Assembly: GCA_016708345.1 (NCBI GenBank)
Contig: JADJFX010000003.1
Location: forward strand, 496,001 to 560,000
Direction of reading: 5' to 3'
DNA length: 64,000 nt
Source: Candidatus Rhodoferax bjergmarkensis
GTDB lineage: Bacteria; Pseudomonadota; Gammaproteobacteria; Burkholderiales; Burkholderiaceae_C
Both the position numbers and the translations under genes were made by a program. The notes under the pieces were generated by a model. That model was not told the origin of the DNA, made no database searches, and saw only the letters and a program-made list of their open reading frames with translations. Of this stretch, positions 52,705 to 63,086 are shown in pieces (the first letter of the stretch is position 1; each line of letters begins with the position of its first letter).

Positions 52705-54054
52705 ATGTTCAAAAAAATACTGGTTGCCAACCGAGGCGAAATTGCCCTGAGAATCCAACGTGCCTGTCGTGAAATTGGCATCAAGGCCGTGATGGTTTAC
52801 TCCGAAGCGGACCGTGAAGCCAAGTACGTCAAACTGGCTGAAGAAGCGGTGTGCATCGGGCCGGCACCATCGGCGCTGAGTTATCTGAATATGCCCGCCA
52901 TCATTTCGGCAGCCGAGGTGACGGATGCCGAGGCGATTCATCCCGGCTATGGATTTCTGAGCGAAAACGCCGATTTTGCCGAACGGGTAGAAAAAAGCGG
53001 TTTTCAGTTCATTGGACCCACACCTGAGTCGATCCGGATGATGGGCGACAAAGTGTCAGCCAAGCAGGCCATGATCAAGGCCGGTGTTCCCTGTGTGCCC
53101 GGCTCGGAAGGGGAACTGCCGGACGATCCGGTGCTGGTTCGTCGCATGGCCAAGTCCGTGGGTTATCCGGTCATCATCAAGGCGGCAGGCGGTGGCGGTG
53201 GCCGTGGCATGCGGGTGGTGCATACCGAAGCGGCGCTGATCAATGCCGTGACCATGACCAAGGCTGAGGCGGGCGCTGCGTTTGGCAACCCGGCGGTTTA
53301 CATGGAGAAGTATCTCCAGAATCCAAGGCATGTTGAAATTCAGATTCTGGCCGACAAGTACAAAAATGTGGTGTATCTGGGTGAACGCGATTGCTCCATG
53401 CAGCGGCGCCACCAAAAAATCCTCGAAGAGGCACCGGCACCTGGCATCGCGCGCAAACTGATCGAACGGGTCGGAGAGCGCTGCGTCGCGGCCTGCAAAA
53501 AAATTGGCTACCGCGGGGCGGGTACTTTCGAGTTTCTCTACCAGGACGGCGAGTTTTACTTTATCGAGATGAACACCCGCGTGCAGGTCGAGCACCCGGT
53601 CACCGAGATGATCACCGGCATCGATATTGTGAAAACACAAATCATGGTGGCTGCGGGTGAACGCCTTCCTTTTACGCAGCGGCAAGTTGAAATTCGCGGC
53701 CACGCGATTGAGTGCCGAGTGAATGCGGAAGACCCCTATACATTCGTTCCGTCGCCAGGGCGCGTCACCATGTGGCACCCCCCGGGTGGGCCGGGTGTGC
53801 GGGTGGACTCGCACATGTACACCAATTATTTTGTGCCACCGAATTACGACTCGATGGTTGCCAAAGTCATTGTGCATGGCGACACACGTGAGCAGGCGCT
53901 GGCCCGTATGCGAACGGCGCTGGGTGAAACCGTGGTCGAAGGTATCAATACCAATATCGCCCTGCATCGGGAGTTGTTGGTGGATGCGAAATTCATGTCG
54001 GGTGGCACCAACATTCATTATCTTGAAGAGTGGCTGAGCCAGCACAAGCGTTAA
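52705..54054 (+). CDS. accC: Acetyl-CoA carboxylase biotin carboxylase subunit
   Basis: A 449-residue ATP-grasp enzyme: FKKILVANRGEIALRIQRAC, EAIHPGYGFLSENADFAE, the Gly-rich ATP loop KAAGGGGGRGMRVV, FIEMNTRVQVEHPVTEMI and the C-terminal biotin carboxylase domain. It carboxylates the biotin on AccB using ATP and bicarbonate. Length and motifs are complete. prmA starts 7 bp downstream, a common arrangement in this group. Confidence 0.97.
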   Translation: MFKKILVANRGEIALRIQRACREIGIKAVMVYSEADREAKYVKLAEEAVCIGPAPSALSYLNMPAIISAAEVTDAEAIHPGYGFLSENADFAERVEKSGFQFIGPTPESIRMMGDKVSAKQAMIKAGVPCVPGSEGELPDDPVLVRRMAKSVGYPVIIKAAGGGGGRGMRVVHTEAALINAVTMTKAEAGAAFGNPAVYMEKYLQNPRHVEIQILADKYKNVVYLGERDCSMQRRHQKILEEAPAPGIARKLIERVGERCVAACKKIGYRGAGTFEFLYQDGEFYFIEMNTRVQVEHPVTEMITGIDIVKTQIMVAAGERLPFTQRQVEIRGHAIECRVNAEDPYTFVPSPGRVTMWHPPGGPGVRVDSHMYTNYFVPPNYDSMVAKVIVHGDTREQALARMRTALGETVVEGINTNIALHRELLVDAKFMSGGTNIHYLEEWLSQHKR

Positions 54055-54061
54055 GGCCGAT

Positions 54062-54967
54062 ATGTTTGAACTGAGTCTGATGTGCCCGCAAAATCGGGTC
54101 GAACCATTGAGTGATGCCTTGGATGCCTTGGATGCCTTGAGCGTCAGCGTGGAGGATGCCGATGCGCAGACCGATGCCGAGCAGGCCTTGTTTGGTGAGC
54201 CCGGCATGCCCCCGCCGCAAGAAGGTTGGCAGCGCTCACGGGTGCTGGCTTTGTTCGCCACCCAGGCTTTGGCGGAGGATGCTTTGGCACTTTTGACGGC
54301 GCAGGATTTTTTTGCGGATTGCAGCAGTTTGGGGATTCATGCGGTTCCTGAGCACGATTGGGTGCGTTTGACCCAATCCCAGTTTGCACCGGTCGAAATT
54401 ACGCCGGAGTTCTGGATTGTTCCAACGTGGCATGAGCCACCAAAGCAGGCTCACATCACGATCCGGCTCGATCCCGGTTTGGCTTTTGGAACCGGCACGC
54501 ATCCCACCACCCGAATGTGTTTGCGCTGGATTGCGAATCACAGTCGCCCTGCTGGCACATTGCTTGCAGAAAACTTGGGGCGGGTGCTTGACTACGGATG
54601 TGGCTCCGGCATTTTGGCCATTGGTGCGGCCAAGCATGGCGCGATGGACATTGATGCGGTTGACATTGACGAGCAAGCTGTTGAATCAACGGTGCTCAAT
54701 GCGAAGGCAAACTTGGTCAAACTCAATGCGGGTTTGCCCACGGCTGTGACGGGTGTTTATCGCACAGTGCTTGCCAATATTCTGGCTTCACCCTTGAAAG
54801 TGTTGGCACCGCTGCTGTGCGCAAGGGTGGCACCAAACGGATCGCTGGTGCTGGCCGGCATTCTGGAACGGCAGGCCGATGAGTTGAAAGCAGCTTATGC
54901 GCCATACTGTCAACTCAAAGTGTCTGACCAAGAAGATGGTTGGATTTTGATGACCGCGACACTGTAA
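54062..54967 (+). CDS. prmA: Ribosomal protein L11 methyltransferase PrmA
   Basis: A 301-residue protein with the PrmA substrate-recognition domain at the N-terminus and a class I methyltransferase domain: [19 protein letters not shown], motif [30 protein letters not shown] and [10 protein letters not shown]. It trimethylates ribosomal protein L11 using S-adenosylmethionine. It lies between accC and the DUF3426 gene. Confidence 0.95.
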
Positions 54968-55002
54968 TACTTGTCGGTACAGCAACTCTACATTCAATCG
55001 AC

Positions 55003-56151
<1,149 letters not shown>

Positions 56152-56170
56152 ACTTTAGAAAAGAAAATTT

Positions 56171-57073
56171 ATGGCTTCCATCATCTGCGGCTCGTTGGCC
56201 TTTGACACCATCATGAACTTTGAGGGTAGGTTCAGTGAGCAAATCTTGCCGGATCAATTGCACATTCTCAATGTCTCTTTTTTGGTGCCTGCGTTGCGTC
56301 GCGATTTTGGGGGATGCGCGGGCAATATTGCCTACGCACTCAAACAACTTGGCGGTACACCACTGCCCATGGCCACAGTGGGCTTGGATGGTGGTACGTA
56401 TATCGAGCGCATGAAGTCGCAGGGAATATCGACAGAGTTTGTGCGAACAATTGACGACTCCTACACGGCCCAAGCCATGATCATCACGGATGTTGACAAC
56501 AACCAGATCAATGGTTTTCATCCGGGTGCCATGAACTTTGCGCACCTGACCAAAATCGCGGCACGAGCCGATATCAAACTTGGCATTGTTGCGCCGGACG
56601 GACGGGATGCGATGCTGCAACACGCCGAGCAATTTGCAGCGGCTCAAATTCCCTTTGTGTTTGATCCCGGCCAACAATTGCCAAGGTTTGATGGCAATGA
56701 GCTAAGGGCTTTGGTAGGACAGGCCAGCTGGGTGAGTGTCAATGACTACGAAGGAAAAATGCTGAGCGATCGCACCGGTTGGAGCAGTGCCGAGATTTCA
56801 CGTCAGGTACGTGGGTTGATTGTGACGCTGGGTGCGCAAGGCTGTGAAGTATGGGTTGATGGTGAAAAAACACTGGTGGCACCCGTAGAGGCGGCTGCCG
56901 TGGTGGACCCGACCGGTTGCGGAGACGCCTATCGCGGCGCACTGTTGTTTGGATTGGAGCAGGGTTGGCCCTTGACCCGGTGTGCAGCCCTTGGAAATCA
57001 TTTGGGGTCGCTCAAAATAGCGCATCGTGGGCCGCAAAACTATACCGTTGATTTGAAGTCGCTCGCTTTGTAG
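56171..57073 (+). CDS. PfkB-family carbohydrate/nucleoside kinase
   Basis: A 300-residue ribokinase-fold protein. The N-terminus (ICGSLAFDTIMNFEG), the Gly-rich substrate region (FGGCAGNIAYALKQLGG) and the C-terminal PfkB signature DPTGCGDAYRGALLFGLEQG, with the catalytic Asp in GCGDAYRG, are all present. It phosphorylates a sugar or nucleoside with ATP; related proteins are often annotated as adenosine kinase, but the substrate cannot be set from sequence. It follows the DUF3426 gene by 19 bp. Confidence 0.9.
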   Translation: MASIICGSLAFDTIMNFEGRFSEQILPDQLHILNVSFLVPALRRDFGGCAGNIAYALKQLGGTPLPMATVGLDGGTYIERMKSQGISTEFVRTIDDSYTAQAMIITDVDNNQINGFHPGAMNFAHLTKIAARADIKLGIVAPDGRDAMLQHAEQFAAAQIPFVFDPGQQLPRFDGNELRALVGQASWVSVNDYEGKMLSDRTGWSSAEISRQVRGLIVTLGAQGCEVWVDGEKTLVAPVEAAAVVDPTGCGDAYRGALLFGLEQGWPLTRCAALGNHLGSLKIAHRGPQNYTVDLKSLAL

Positions 57074-57081
57074 CTTGAACG

Positions 57082-57110
57082 AAAAAAGCCCGATGCCTTG
57101 GGCATCGGGC
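57082..57110 (-). terminator. Rho-independent terminator of the histone-like gene
   Basis: GCCCGATGCC (57088-57097) and GGCATCGGGC (57101-57110) form a perfect 10-bp stem with a TTG loop. On the minus strand the stem is followed by six T (57082-57087), so it terminates the histone H1-like gene. It may also slow transcription from the PfkB gene on the other strand. Confidence 0.88.
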
Positions 57111-57134
57111 GTGCAGCAAAGCCACCTTGATCGT

Positions 57135-57635
57135 TCAGGGTTTGCTGGCGGTTGGAAACGGCCATGCAGCCTGCGGGTTCAAAGTGGTTTGTGCCGAGGA
57201 GGCTGGCGCTGATTTTGCAGAGGGTGCTTTCGCAGCTTTCTTGGCAGCAGGTGCTTTCGCTACTTTTTTTGCAGCGACACTTTTGGTTGCCGGTTTCTTG
57301 GCCGCAGCGACTTTTTTTGCCGGCGCAGCTTTTTTTGCAACTACCTTTTTGGCGGGAGCTACTTTTTTTGCCGGAGCTGCTTTCTTTGCAGGTACCGCTT
57401 TTTTTGCGACTACTTTTTTCGCTGGTGCCGCCTTTTTGGCTGGCGTTACCTTCTTCGCTGCAACCGTTTTGGTAGGTGCCGCTTTTTTCGCGGGGTCAGC
57501 TTTTGTGGCTGTTACTTTTTTCACGGGTGCTGCCTTTTTGGCGGGTGCCGCTTTCTTCGCCACTACTTTTTTGGCGGGAGCCGCTTTCTTTGCGGGAGCG
57601 GCCTTTTTTGCGACCGGTTTTTTTGCAGTTGCCAT
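57135..57635 (-). CDS. Histone H1-like Ala/Lys/Pro-rich protein
   Basis: A 166-residue protein starting MATAKKPVAKKAAPAKKAAP, made almost wholly of KKAAPAKK- and KKVVAKK-type repeats; only the last 25 residues (SAQTTLNPQAAWPFPTASKP) differ. It is strongly basic and resembles the C-terminal tail of eukaryotic histone H1 and the bacterial AlgP/BpH1 proteins, which bind DNA without sequence preference. AGGAGA precedes the ATG at 57635; an upstream in-frame ATG at 57674 lacks one. Two inverted repeats lie in its leader. Its own perfect terminator follows. Confidence 0.88.
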   Translation of the reverse strand: MATAKKPVAKKAAPAKKAAPAKKVVAKKAAPAKKAAPVKKVTATKADPAKKAAPTKTVAAKKVTPAKKAAPAKKVVAKKAVPAKKAAPAKKVAPAKKVVAKKAAPAKKVAAAKKPATKSVAAKKVAKAPAAKKAAKAPSAKSAPASSAQTTLNPQAAWPFPTASKP

Positions 57636-57668
57636 TTCATTTTCTCCTTGATCAAATTGCAAAGAGCA

Positions 57669-57694
57669 CTTCATGCACGTTGGATTGCATGAAG
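57669..57694 (-). other. Perfect inverted repeat in the histone-like gene leader
   Basis: CTTCATGCA (57669-57677) and TGCATGAAG (57686-57694) pair over 9 bp around an 8-base loop, 34 bp upstream of the start codon. There is no T-run. It is a candidate protein-binding site or mRNA hairpin. Confidence 0.5.
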
Positions 57695-57739
57695 CGATTC
57701 ATGGTGTTGGGCACAAACCCAGCACCATAAACACGGATA

Positions 57740-57782
57740 CACAAACTGCTGCATACCACATTGTGGTGACCAACAGTTTGTG
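57740..57782 (-). other. Nested inverted repeat upstream of the histone-like gene
   Basis: CACAAACTG (57740-57748) pairs with CAGTTTGTG (57774-57782); inside lies a second short palindrome, CCACA-T-TGTGG. The sites are too far from any stop codon with a T-run to be a terminator. Confidence 0.45.
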
Positions 57783-58144
57783 AAATTAGGAGTGTCATTT
57801 TTTAGTTCAATCGATCGAGGGCGTGCCGTCTGAGGGGGTGGCGCAATTTGTTCTGAGGGGCTTGGCAGAACCGGATGTAGCGATCGGGTCAGGGCCAGTG
57901 TGTGCAGAGGTGAATGGCAGAGGCAGTTGTTTTGCGCGGCTGTTGAAATCGTCGCGAGCACGAGGCAACATCGGTGCAGATGTGATGTCTTTGTCCAAGG
58001 TCAACATATAAGATCCTGTTCAAAGGATTATGTAAGCAGCCAAATGAAATGAAAAGTCTTCATTCGTGTCGCTGAGTCAATGCGTTGTGAAGTGTTGTGC
58101 ATCAGCATCGTGATGCCATGCATGCACGCTTTGCGTTGGCCGGA

Positions 58145-58756
58145 TCAGTCTATGTTTTTCAACAAAACATCAATAGGAAAAAACTGTTCCTTGCAAGCCA
58201 GAGCCCTGTGCAATCGCGACCAATCGAAGCCCTTGCCCGGATCATTTTTTCTTCCGGGTGCAATGTGTTCATGGCCTGCAATGTGCCTAATGGGAAAGTG
58301 CAGCAAGAGGGCCGCGCACAACCCGGCCAGCGTTGCATATTGAGCATCTTCAAAAAGACTTCCTTCAAGTCCTTCGAGTTCGATCCCAATGGAGTCATCG
58401 TTGCAATTATTTCGCCCACGATAACTGGAAGCACCGGCATGCCATGCACGGTCATTGCAGCTGACAAATTGCAGCAATTCACCCGTGCGGCGGATAAAAA
58501 AATGGGAAGATACTCTGATGTTCCGAATGCTCTGAAAATAGGGGTGCTCGTCCCAGTCGAGCTGGTTGGTAAACAGGCGCTGAACTTGCTCCCCGCCATA
58601 CTGGCCTGGCGGCAAGCTGATCGAATGCAGTACCAGCAGATCAATCTGTGCACCATTCGGGCGAGGGCCATAATTTGGCGAAGGGAACTGATCTGCTAAG
58701 GCGTACCAGCCATTGATCCACGGTACTTGATCGTCTGCCACCTCAGGCGGATTCAT
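58145..58756 (-). CDS. ampD: 1,6-anhydro-N-acetylmuramyl-L-alanine amidase AmpD
   Basis: A 203-residue amidase_2 enzyme. Zinc ligands by comparison with Citrobacter AmpD are H44 (LVLHSIS), H162 (AGHEHIAPGRK) and D172; K170 and E126 (IGIELEG) match the catalytic residues. It cleaves the stem peptide from anhydro-MurNAc in the cytosol during wall recycling, upstream of Mpl, which is also in this window. Its start overlaps pilR by 14 bp. Confidence 0.95.
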   Translation of the reverse strand: MNPPEVADDQVPWINGWYALADQFPSPNYGPRPNGAQIDLLVLHSISLPPGQYGGEQVQRLFTNQLDWDEHPYFQSIRNIRVSSHFFIRRTGELLQFVSCNDRAWHAGASSYRGRNNCNDDSIGIELEGLEGSLFEDAQYATLAGLCAALLLHFPIRHIAGHEHIAPGRKNDPGKGFDWSRLHRALACKEQFFPIDVLLKNID

Positions 58757-60239
58757 TGGATGATTCGCTGTTGTTCGGTGTGTCTATGTTGAGCCGGGCG
58801 ATGCGGTAGCGTATTTGACGCAGGCTTAACCCCAAACGGGCTGCTGCAGAGGTGCGGTTGAATCCTGTTTCACGCAGTGCCTGGATCAAAATTTCGCGTT
58901 CCTGACTGTCCAAATGACTTTGCAAATCGCTGGGTATGGTGACTTGATCTTCGCCCAGCGGTGCAGGTCCTGTGCCAGAGAAAACTGGCTCGGTCGGGAG
59001 TGACGCAGGGGAGAGTGGCTGGCGCACAGAAATTTCAATCTGCAGGTCATCATTTTCATCGCCCAAGGCGACAGCGCGGTGCAAAAGATTTTCCAATTCG
59101 CGAACATTGCCAAGCAATGGGTCGCATGAAAGTTGAGCCATCACGTTGGTGCTCAGGCTAGGCGTTGGAATGCCGGATTCGTTGGCAATTCGTTGCAGCA
59201 GGGCTTTGCATAACAATGGCAAATCTTCACGACGCTCACGCAGGGGGGGGATCACAATGTCAATCACATTGAGCCGGTAATAGAGATCTTGCCGAAAACG
59301 TCCGGCCTGCACTTCGGCAGCGAGGTCCTTGTGGGTTGCACTGACAATGCGGACGTCAACCGATTCCTCTTGCGGTGAGCCAATTGGTCGGATACAGCGC
59401 TCCTGAATTGCGCGCAGCAGTTTCGACTGCATGGCCAGCGGCAAATCGCCGATTTCATCCAGAAAAAGTGTGCCCCCGCGCGCAGCTTGAAAGAATCCAT
59501 CCCGGTCTTGTGTGGCCCCGGTGTAGGATCCTTTTTTGGCACCAAAAAATTCCACCTCAAGCAGGTTCTCTGGAATGGCACTGCAGTTGACAGCGATGAA
59601 GGCCGCGCCTGCGCGATGACTGGCCGCATGGATGGCATTGGCCACCAGTTCCTTGCCCGTACCCGACTCACCCCGCACAAGCACCGGCGCCATGCTGCGC
59701 GCCACTTTGACAATGCGTTCCTTGACCAGCCGCATGCAGCTTGATTCGCCCACGATGCGGCGCAGCGCAGCGTCGCCACTGGCCGGATTGGCGCTTGTAT
59801 CGTCGGCCCTTCTTTGCATGGACACCGCTCTCGCATTAGGGGGCACCCGGGGCGCAGGGTCCAGAACCGCTGAGGCGATGACTGCACGAAACTGCTTGAG
59901 ATCGACTGGTTTGGTCAAATAGTCAAAAGCGCCCGCTTTAAGGGATTCGACGGCGTTTTCTGCGGACCCGTAAGCCGTAATGACAACGCAGCGCTCAGCA
60001 CGCTGTTGTGCCCTGACGTGGCAGATCAGCTCCATGCCCAGGCCATCGGGCAGGCGCATGTCGGTAATGATCACGTCAAACCGACGTTCTGCCAGACACT
60101 GCAGAGCCTGCGCGACGCTCTCGGCAGTATCGACACGGTAGCCCTCGCGCAAGAGGGTCAATTCATATAAGGTTCGCAAATCTGGCTCGTCATCAACGAC
60201 CAAGATATGGGCTGATATCAGGGGTGTGCTGGATGCCAT
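58743..60239 (-). CDS. pilR: Sigma-54-dependent response regulator PilR
   Basis: A 498-residue NtrC-family regulator: receiver domain with D16-D17 and phosphoacceptor D60, AAA+ domain with Walker A GESGTGKE (about 190), the sigma-54 contact loop GSYTGA in place of GAFTGA, Walker B GGTLFLDEIGDLPL, and a C-terminal Fis-type helix-turn-helix (RTSAAARLGLSLRQIRYRIARL). Together with PilS upstream (9 bp gap) it activates type IV pilin transcription in other species. No pil structural genes are in the window. Confidence 0.93.
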   Translation of the reverse strand: MASSTPLISAHILVVDDEPDLRTLYELTLLREGYRVDTAESVAQALQCLAERRFDVIITDMRLPDGLGMELICHVRAQQRAERCVVITAYGSAENAVESLKAGAFDYLTKPVDLKQFRAVIASAVLDPAPRVPPNARAVSMQRRADDTSANPASGDAALRRIVGESSCMRLVKERIVKVARSMAPVLVRGESGTGKELVANAIHAASHRAGAAFIAVNCSAIPENLLEVEFFGAKKGSYTGATQDRDGFFQAARGGTLFLDEIGDLPLAMQSKLLRAIQERCIRPIGSPQEESVDVRIVSATHKDLAAEVQAGRFRQDLYYRLNVIDIVIPPLRERREDLPLLCKALLQRIANESGIPTPSLSTNVMAQLSCDPLLGNVRELENLLHRAVALGDENDDLQIEISVRQPLSPASLPTEPVFSGTGPAPLGEDQVTIPSDLQSHLDSQEREILIQALRETGFNRTSAAARLGLSLRQIRYRIARLNIDTPNNSESSNESA

Positions 60240-60248
60240 GGTCTTACA

Positions 60249-61979
60249 TTACAGGTGAGTTGCGTGGCTGACCGTCATCTCGCCGGTTTGCACATGCTTG
60301 GTTTGAAAGGTCACAATAAATTCATTACCTGACGTTGGTTTTGCACCAACGTTGCGTTGGGTTCGAAAGTAAGCGATCGATGCACCGTGGCCTTCGCACA
60401 GTTCCCGGCAGAGGTAAAGCCCCAAGCCGCTGGAACGACTTTCCGAGGAAAAAAATGGTTCAAACAAATGGCGCTCCACTGATTGATCCATGGGCTGACC
60501 GTCACTCCAAACGCTGATACTGGCTTGCCCCGTCGGAGCAACCGAACTCGATACCTGGATGGCATCTGGTTGTTGGCTGGCATAACGAAGCGCATTGTCG
60601 AGCAGATTGATCAAAATCCGCCGCAAGTGTTCTGCTTCAAACCGTACTTCGATGGCGTCTGATGTCAGCTTCACGCCAAGTATGTGGCTGCCACTTTTTT
60701 GGTTTTGCCAATCCTGGCAAATTCTTGCGACGGTCTCGTTCAGGTTCAGTGCGAATGCTGCCATGGTGTTGTCACCGTGTTGAACCCGGGAAATATTGAG
60801 CACATCCTCCACGATTCTTTCCAGGCGCTTGGCATTTTGCTGGACCATTTGGGTGAGCTGCTTGTGACGTGGGTCAGACAGGTCCTCGTCCAGCAGCGCA
60901 TTGGCCTGGGCAATGGCCGCCAAGGGGTTGCGAATTTCGTGGGCCACTGCCGCCGACATGCGGCCCATGCTGGCCAGTTTGTCGGTTCGCATTTTGGCCT
61001 CCATCTCGCGCTGGTCTTGCAAAAACATGACGCAAAGACTTTGCATATTGTTGCCCTGCGCCGGCGTCAATTGCGTGCGAACCCGAACGCGCCGCGGACC
61101 CTGCCCGGCATGGTGAATGGTGACATCGGCCTGCTGGCTGGTGTTTCTGGAAAAACTCAGTTGCATCAAATCAACCAAACCCTGCCAACCCACCAGAGAT
61201 GAGAGATGAAAGGTGCTGACTCTCATGGCGCGCTGCGTACCCAATAATTTTCGTGCTGCCGGATTGGCAGCCCGCACGGTGCTGTTTGAGTCCACCACCA
61301 AAATGCCATCGGTGAGGGATTCAATCACCAGCTCATTCACCAGACTTTGCATTTTGGCGGCAAGCTGGCTGCGCTCTGCACGCAGCTCCTCACTGGCCAA
61401 TCGGTTGGCGATTTGGTTGGCCAAAAAAGAAATGACAAAACAGCCTGCGCCAGTCAGCGCGGCTTGCAAGTAATGCGCTGTTGCATCCCCCGGGGCTTGA
61501 ATCGACATCCAGGTTGCATAGGAAAAAAGCAGCAGGGTCACACTGGCCGCCGCGCCCATGGCCAACAGCAAAGTTCCCAGCACGGACGCCATCAAGACGG
61601 GCAGTGCAAACAGCGGGGCGTAGTTGATGCTGTTGCCTTGTGCAACTTGCAAAGCCGCAAAAGCCAGGATGTCCACACCAATAGTACTGATCCACTGGGA
61701 GCCGAATGCCCGCCCTAATTGTCGGGGCTTGGCCATCAGGCGTACCGTCAGGGCGGCAGCAAAGTAGCCGGAACAAATCAGGATCAAGGTGGTGTTTTTG
61801 GACGCCCCCAGGCCGAATATGGTGCTTTGAAGCATCAGCAGAACCAAACCCAGCGTGACGCGTGCGGTCATGAAGCCGCGCCATAAACGCTCAAACTCCC
61901 GCGGATTGTCGGCCTGCTCAATGCCAGGATCAAGCAAAGACGGTGCAAACCAGGCTTGCGCGTCTGCTGAGTGGCTCAT
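60249..61979 (-). CDS. pilS: Sensor histidine kinase PilS
   Basis: A 576-residue protein: about six membrane helices (residues 30-200), a PAS-like domain (LTDGILVVDSNSTVRAANPAARKLLG), HisKA with the phosphorylated His in AAVAHEIRNPLAAI, and a HATPase domain with NLLDNALRYA and GLGLYLCREL. It phosphorylates PilR. The membrane topology and the PAS fit PilS. It abuts the PP0621-like gene with no gap. Confidence 0.93.
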   Translation of the reverse strand: MSHSADAQAWFAPSLLDPGIEQADNPREFERLWRGFMTARVTLGLVLLMLQSTIFGLGASKNTTLILICSGYFAAALTVRLMAKPRQLGRAFGSQWISTIGVDILAFAALQVAQGNSINYAPLFALPVLMASVLGTLLLAMGAAASVTLLLFSYATWMSIQAPGDATAHYLQAALTGAGCFVISFLANQIANRLASEELRAERSQLAAKMQSLVNELVIESLTDGILVVDSNSTVRAANPAARKLLGTQRAMRVSTFHLSSLVGWQGLVDLMQLSFSRNTSQQADVTIHHAGQGPRRVRVRTQLTPAQGNNMQSLCVMFLQDQREMEAKMRTDKLASMGRMSAAVAHEIRNPLAAIAQANALLDEDLSDPRHKQLTQMVQQNAKRLERIVEDVLNISRVQHGDNTMAAFALNLNETVARICQDWQNQKSGSHILGVKLTSDAIEVRFEAEHLRRILINLLDNALRYASQQPDAIQVSSSVAPTGQASISVWSDGQPMDQSVERHLFEPFFSSESRSSGLGLYLCRELCEGHGASIAYFRTQRNVGAKPTSGNEFIVTFQTKHVQTGEMTVSHATHL

Positions 61980-62207
61980 TCAGCGCTCCGCTTGGTGGAG
62001 GTGGTCAAGGCAACAGTAGGAGCCGCGCGTCCCCTGAATGGCTTGCGCTGAGGGAATGTGAACCGCGCATTGGGCGCAGCAAATCATGGTCACTGGCTCT
62101 GACGGGTTCTTGTCTTGTGGTCGCTTTAGCAGGGGGGGCTTAGGACGGCTTGAGCGCCACAGCCATATGCCTGCCAGCACAACGGCCAAAATCAACAAAA
62201 ATCTCAT
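61980..62207 (-). CDS. PP0621-like small membrane-anchored Cys-rich protein
   Basis: A 75-residue protein: an N-terminal hydrophobic segment (RFLLILAVVLAGIWLW), a basic Pro/Lys stretch, and a C-terminal half with four Cys and two His (ICCAQCAVHIP, GSYCCLDHLHQ) that could bind a metal. It resembles a small family often found between the CcsA-like gene and pilS. The ATG at 62207 overlaps the upstream gene by 4 bp (ATGA), and its stop is immediately followed by the pilS start. Confidence 0.8.
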   Translation of the reverse strand: MRFLLILAVVLAGIWLWRSSRPKPPLLKRPQDKNPSEPVTMICCAQCAVHIPSAQAIQGTRGSYCCLDHLHQAER

Positions 62208-63007
62208 GCCGACCGTCCGAGAATGATCTCCATCACGAAGCGCGAACCCACATAAGCCAGCAGCAGCAGTCCGGAGCCCATGTACAAAACACGCACTGCA
62301 CGCCGGCCGCGCCATCCGAAGCGGGCACGTCCGATCAGCAAAATGGCAAAAGCCAACCATGACAGGGCAGAAAAGGCGGTCTTGTGATCCCACTTCAACG
62401 GCTTGGCTGAGCCATAAAGCTCATTGCCAAACAATACTCCTACCAACAGCGTGGCTGAAAGCAGCAGGAAACCAGCTCCGACAAACCGGAAGGTGAGTCG
62501 CTCCATGGTCAGCAGTGGCATGCCGCTGTGCGGGTCACTGGCCACCCTGATGCGTTCTTCTGCCCTGGTCATGAACCACGCATGGACGACGGCAACGCCA
62601 AATAAACCATACGATGCGATGCCCAGCGCCCAGTGCAGCGGCAGCCACGGTGATGCATTGGCGTGCAAGGGCGTGCCCGGAAACAGCACGGCCAGCAGCA
62701 CGGTCACGGCACCCAGCGCAGACAGGGTCCAGCGTGTTTGGAGCAGGGGGAAAACATAACTTTCAATGGCATACACGGCCGCAATCAACCAGGCTGTGAC
62801 CGACAAGGCCGGTGCAAAGCCAAATCGCGGTGCTTCGCCAAGAAGGCTCATGGCCAATACCATGCCATGCAGCAGCCATGCAAAATAGACGGTCAAGCGC
62901 ACGACCGTCACACCCATGCGGGAACCACCGACAGCCGAAACCGCATAAGCTGCCGCTGCAGCTACTGCCAAGGTCAGGCCAACGGGTGAAGCACTGGCTA
63001 AAATCAT
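62204..63007 (-). CDS. CcsA/YpjD-family cytochrome c assembly-like membrane protein
   Basis: A 267-residue protein with about eight membrane helices. Conserved features of the CcmC/CcsA family are HWALGIASYGLFGVAVVHAW and KWDHKTAFSALSWLAFAILL with a conserved WDHK. Members of this subgroup (YpjD) lie next to ffh and have no firm function; haem handling is possible. It is divergent from ffh with 79 bp between the starts. Confidence 0.87.
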   Translation of the reverse strand: MILASASPVGLTLAVAAAAAYAVSAVGGSRMGVTVVRLTVYFAWLLHGMVLAMSLLGEAPRFGFAPALSVTAWLIAAVYAIESYVFPLLQTRWTLSALGAVTVLLAVLFPGTPLHANASPWLPLHWALGIASYGLFGVAVVHAWFMTRAEERIRVASDPHSGMPLLTMERLTFRFVGAGFLLLSATLLVGVLFGNELYGSAKPLKWDHKTAFSALSWLAFAILLIGRARFGWRGRRAVRVLYMGSGLLLLAYVGSRFVMEIILGRSA

Positions 63008-63086
63008 GGCTACAGTTTAGCGTTTTGTATTTTGCCAATTTCATTGTTGGCACCCAACCACGGTTCCGTACACCGCAATACCCCCT

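Larger units (their letters stand above)
57636..58144. other. Gene-poor region between the histone-like gene and ampD
   Basis: A minus-strand open frame of 66 codons at 57807-58007 (MLTLDKDITSAPMLPRARDD...) lacks a clear ribosome-binding site or recognised domain and is only a weak candidate gene. The stretch also holds two inverted repeats (57669-57694 and 57740-57782) in what is probably the leader of the histone-like gene. Confidence 0.5.

Noticed and set aside
57127..57651. Plus-strand open frame encoding Phe/Ala/Gly repeats
   Set aside because: It is antisense to the Lys/Ala repeats of the histone-like gene, which has a ribosome-binding site and terminator.
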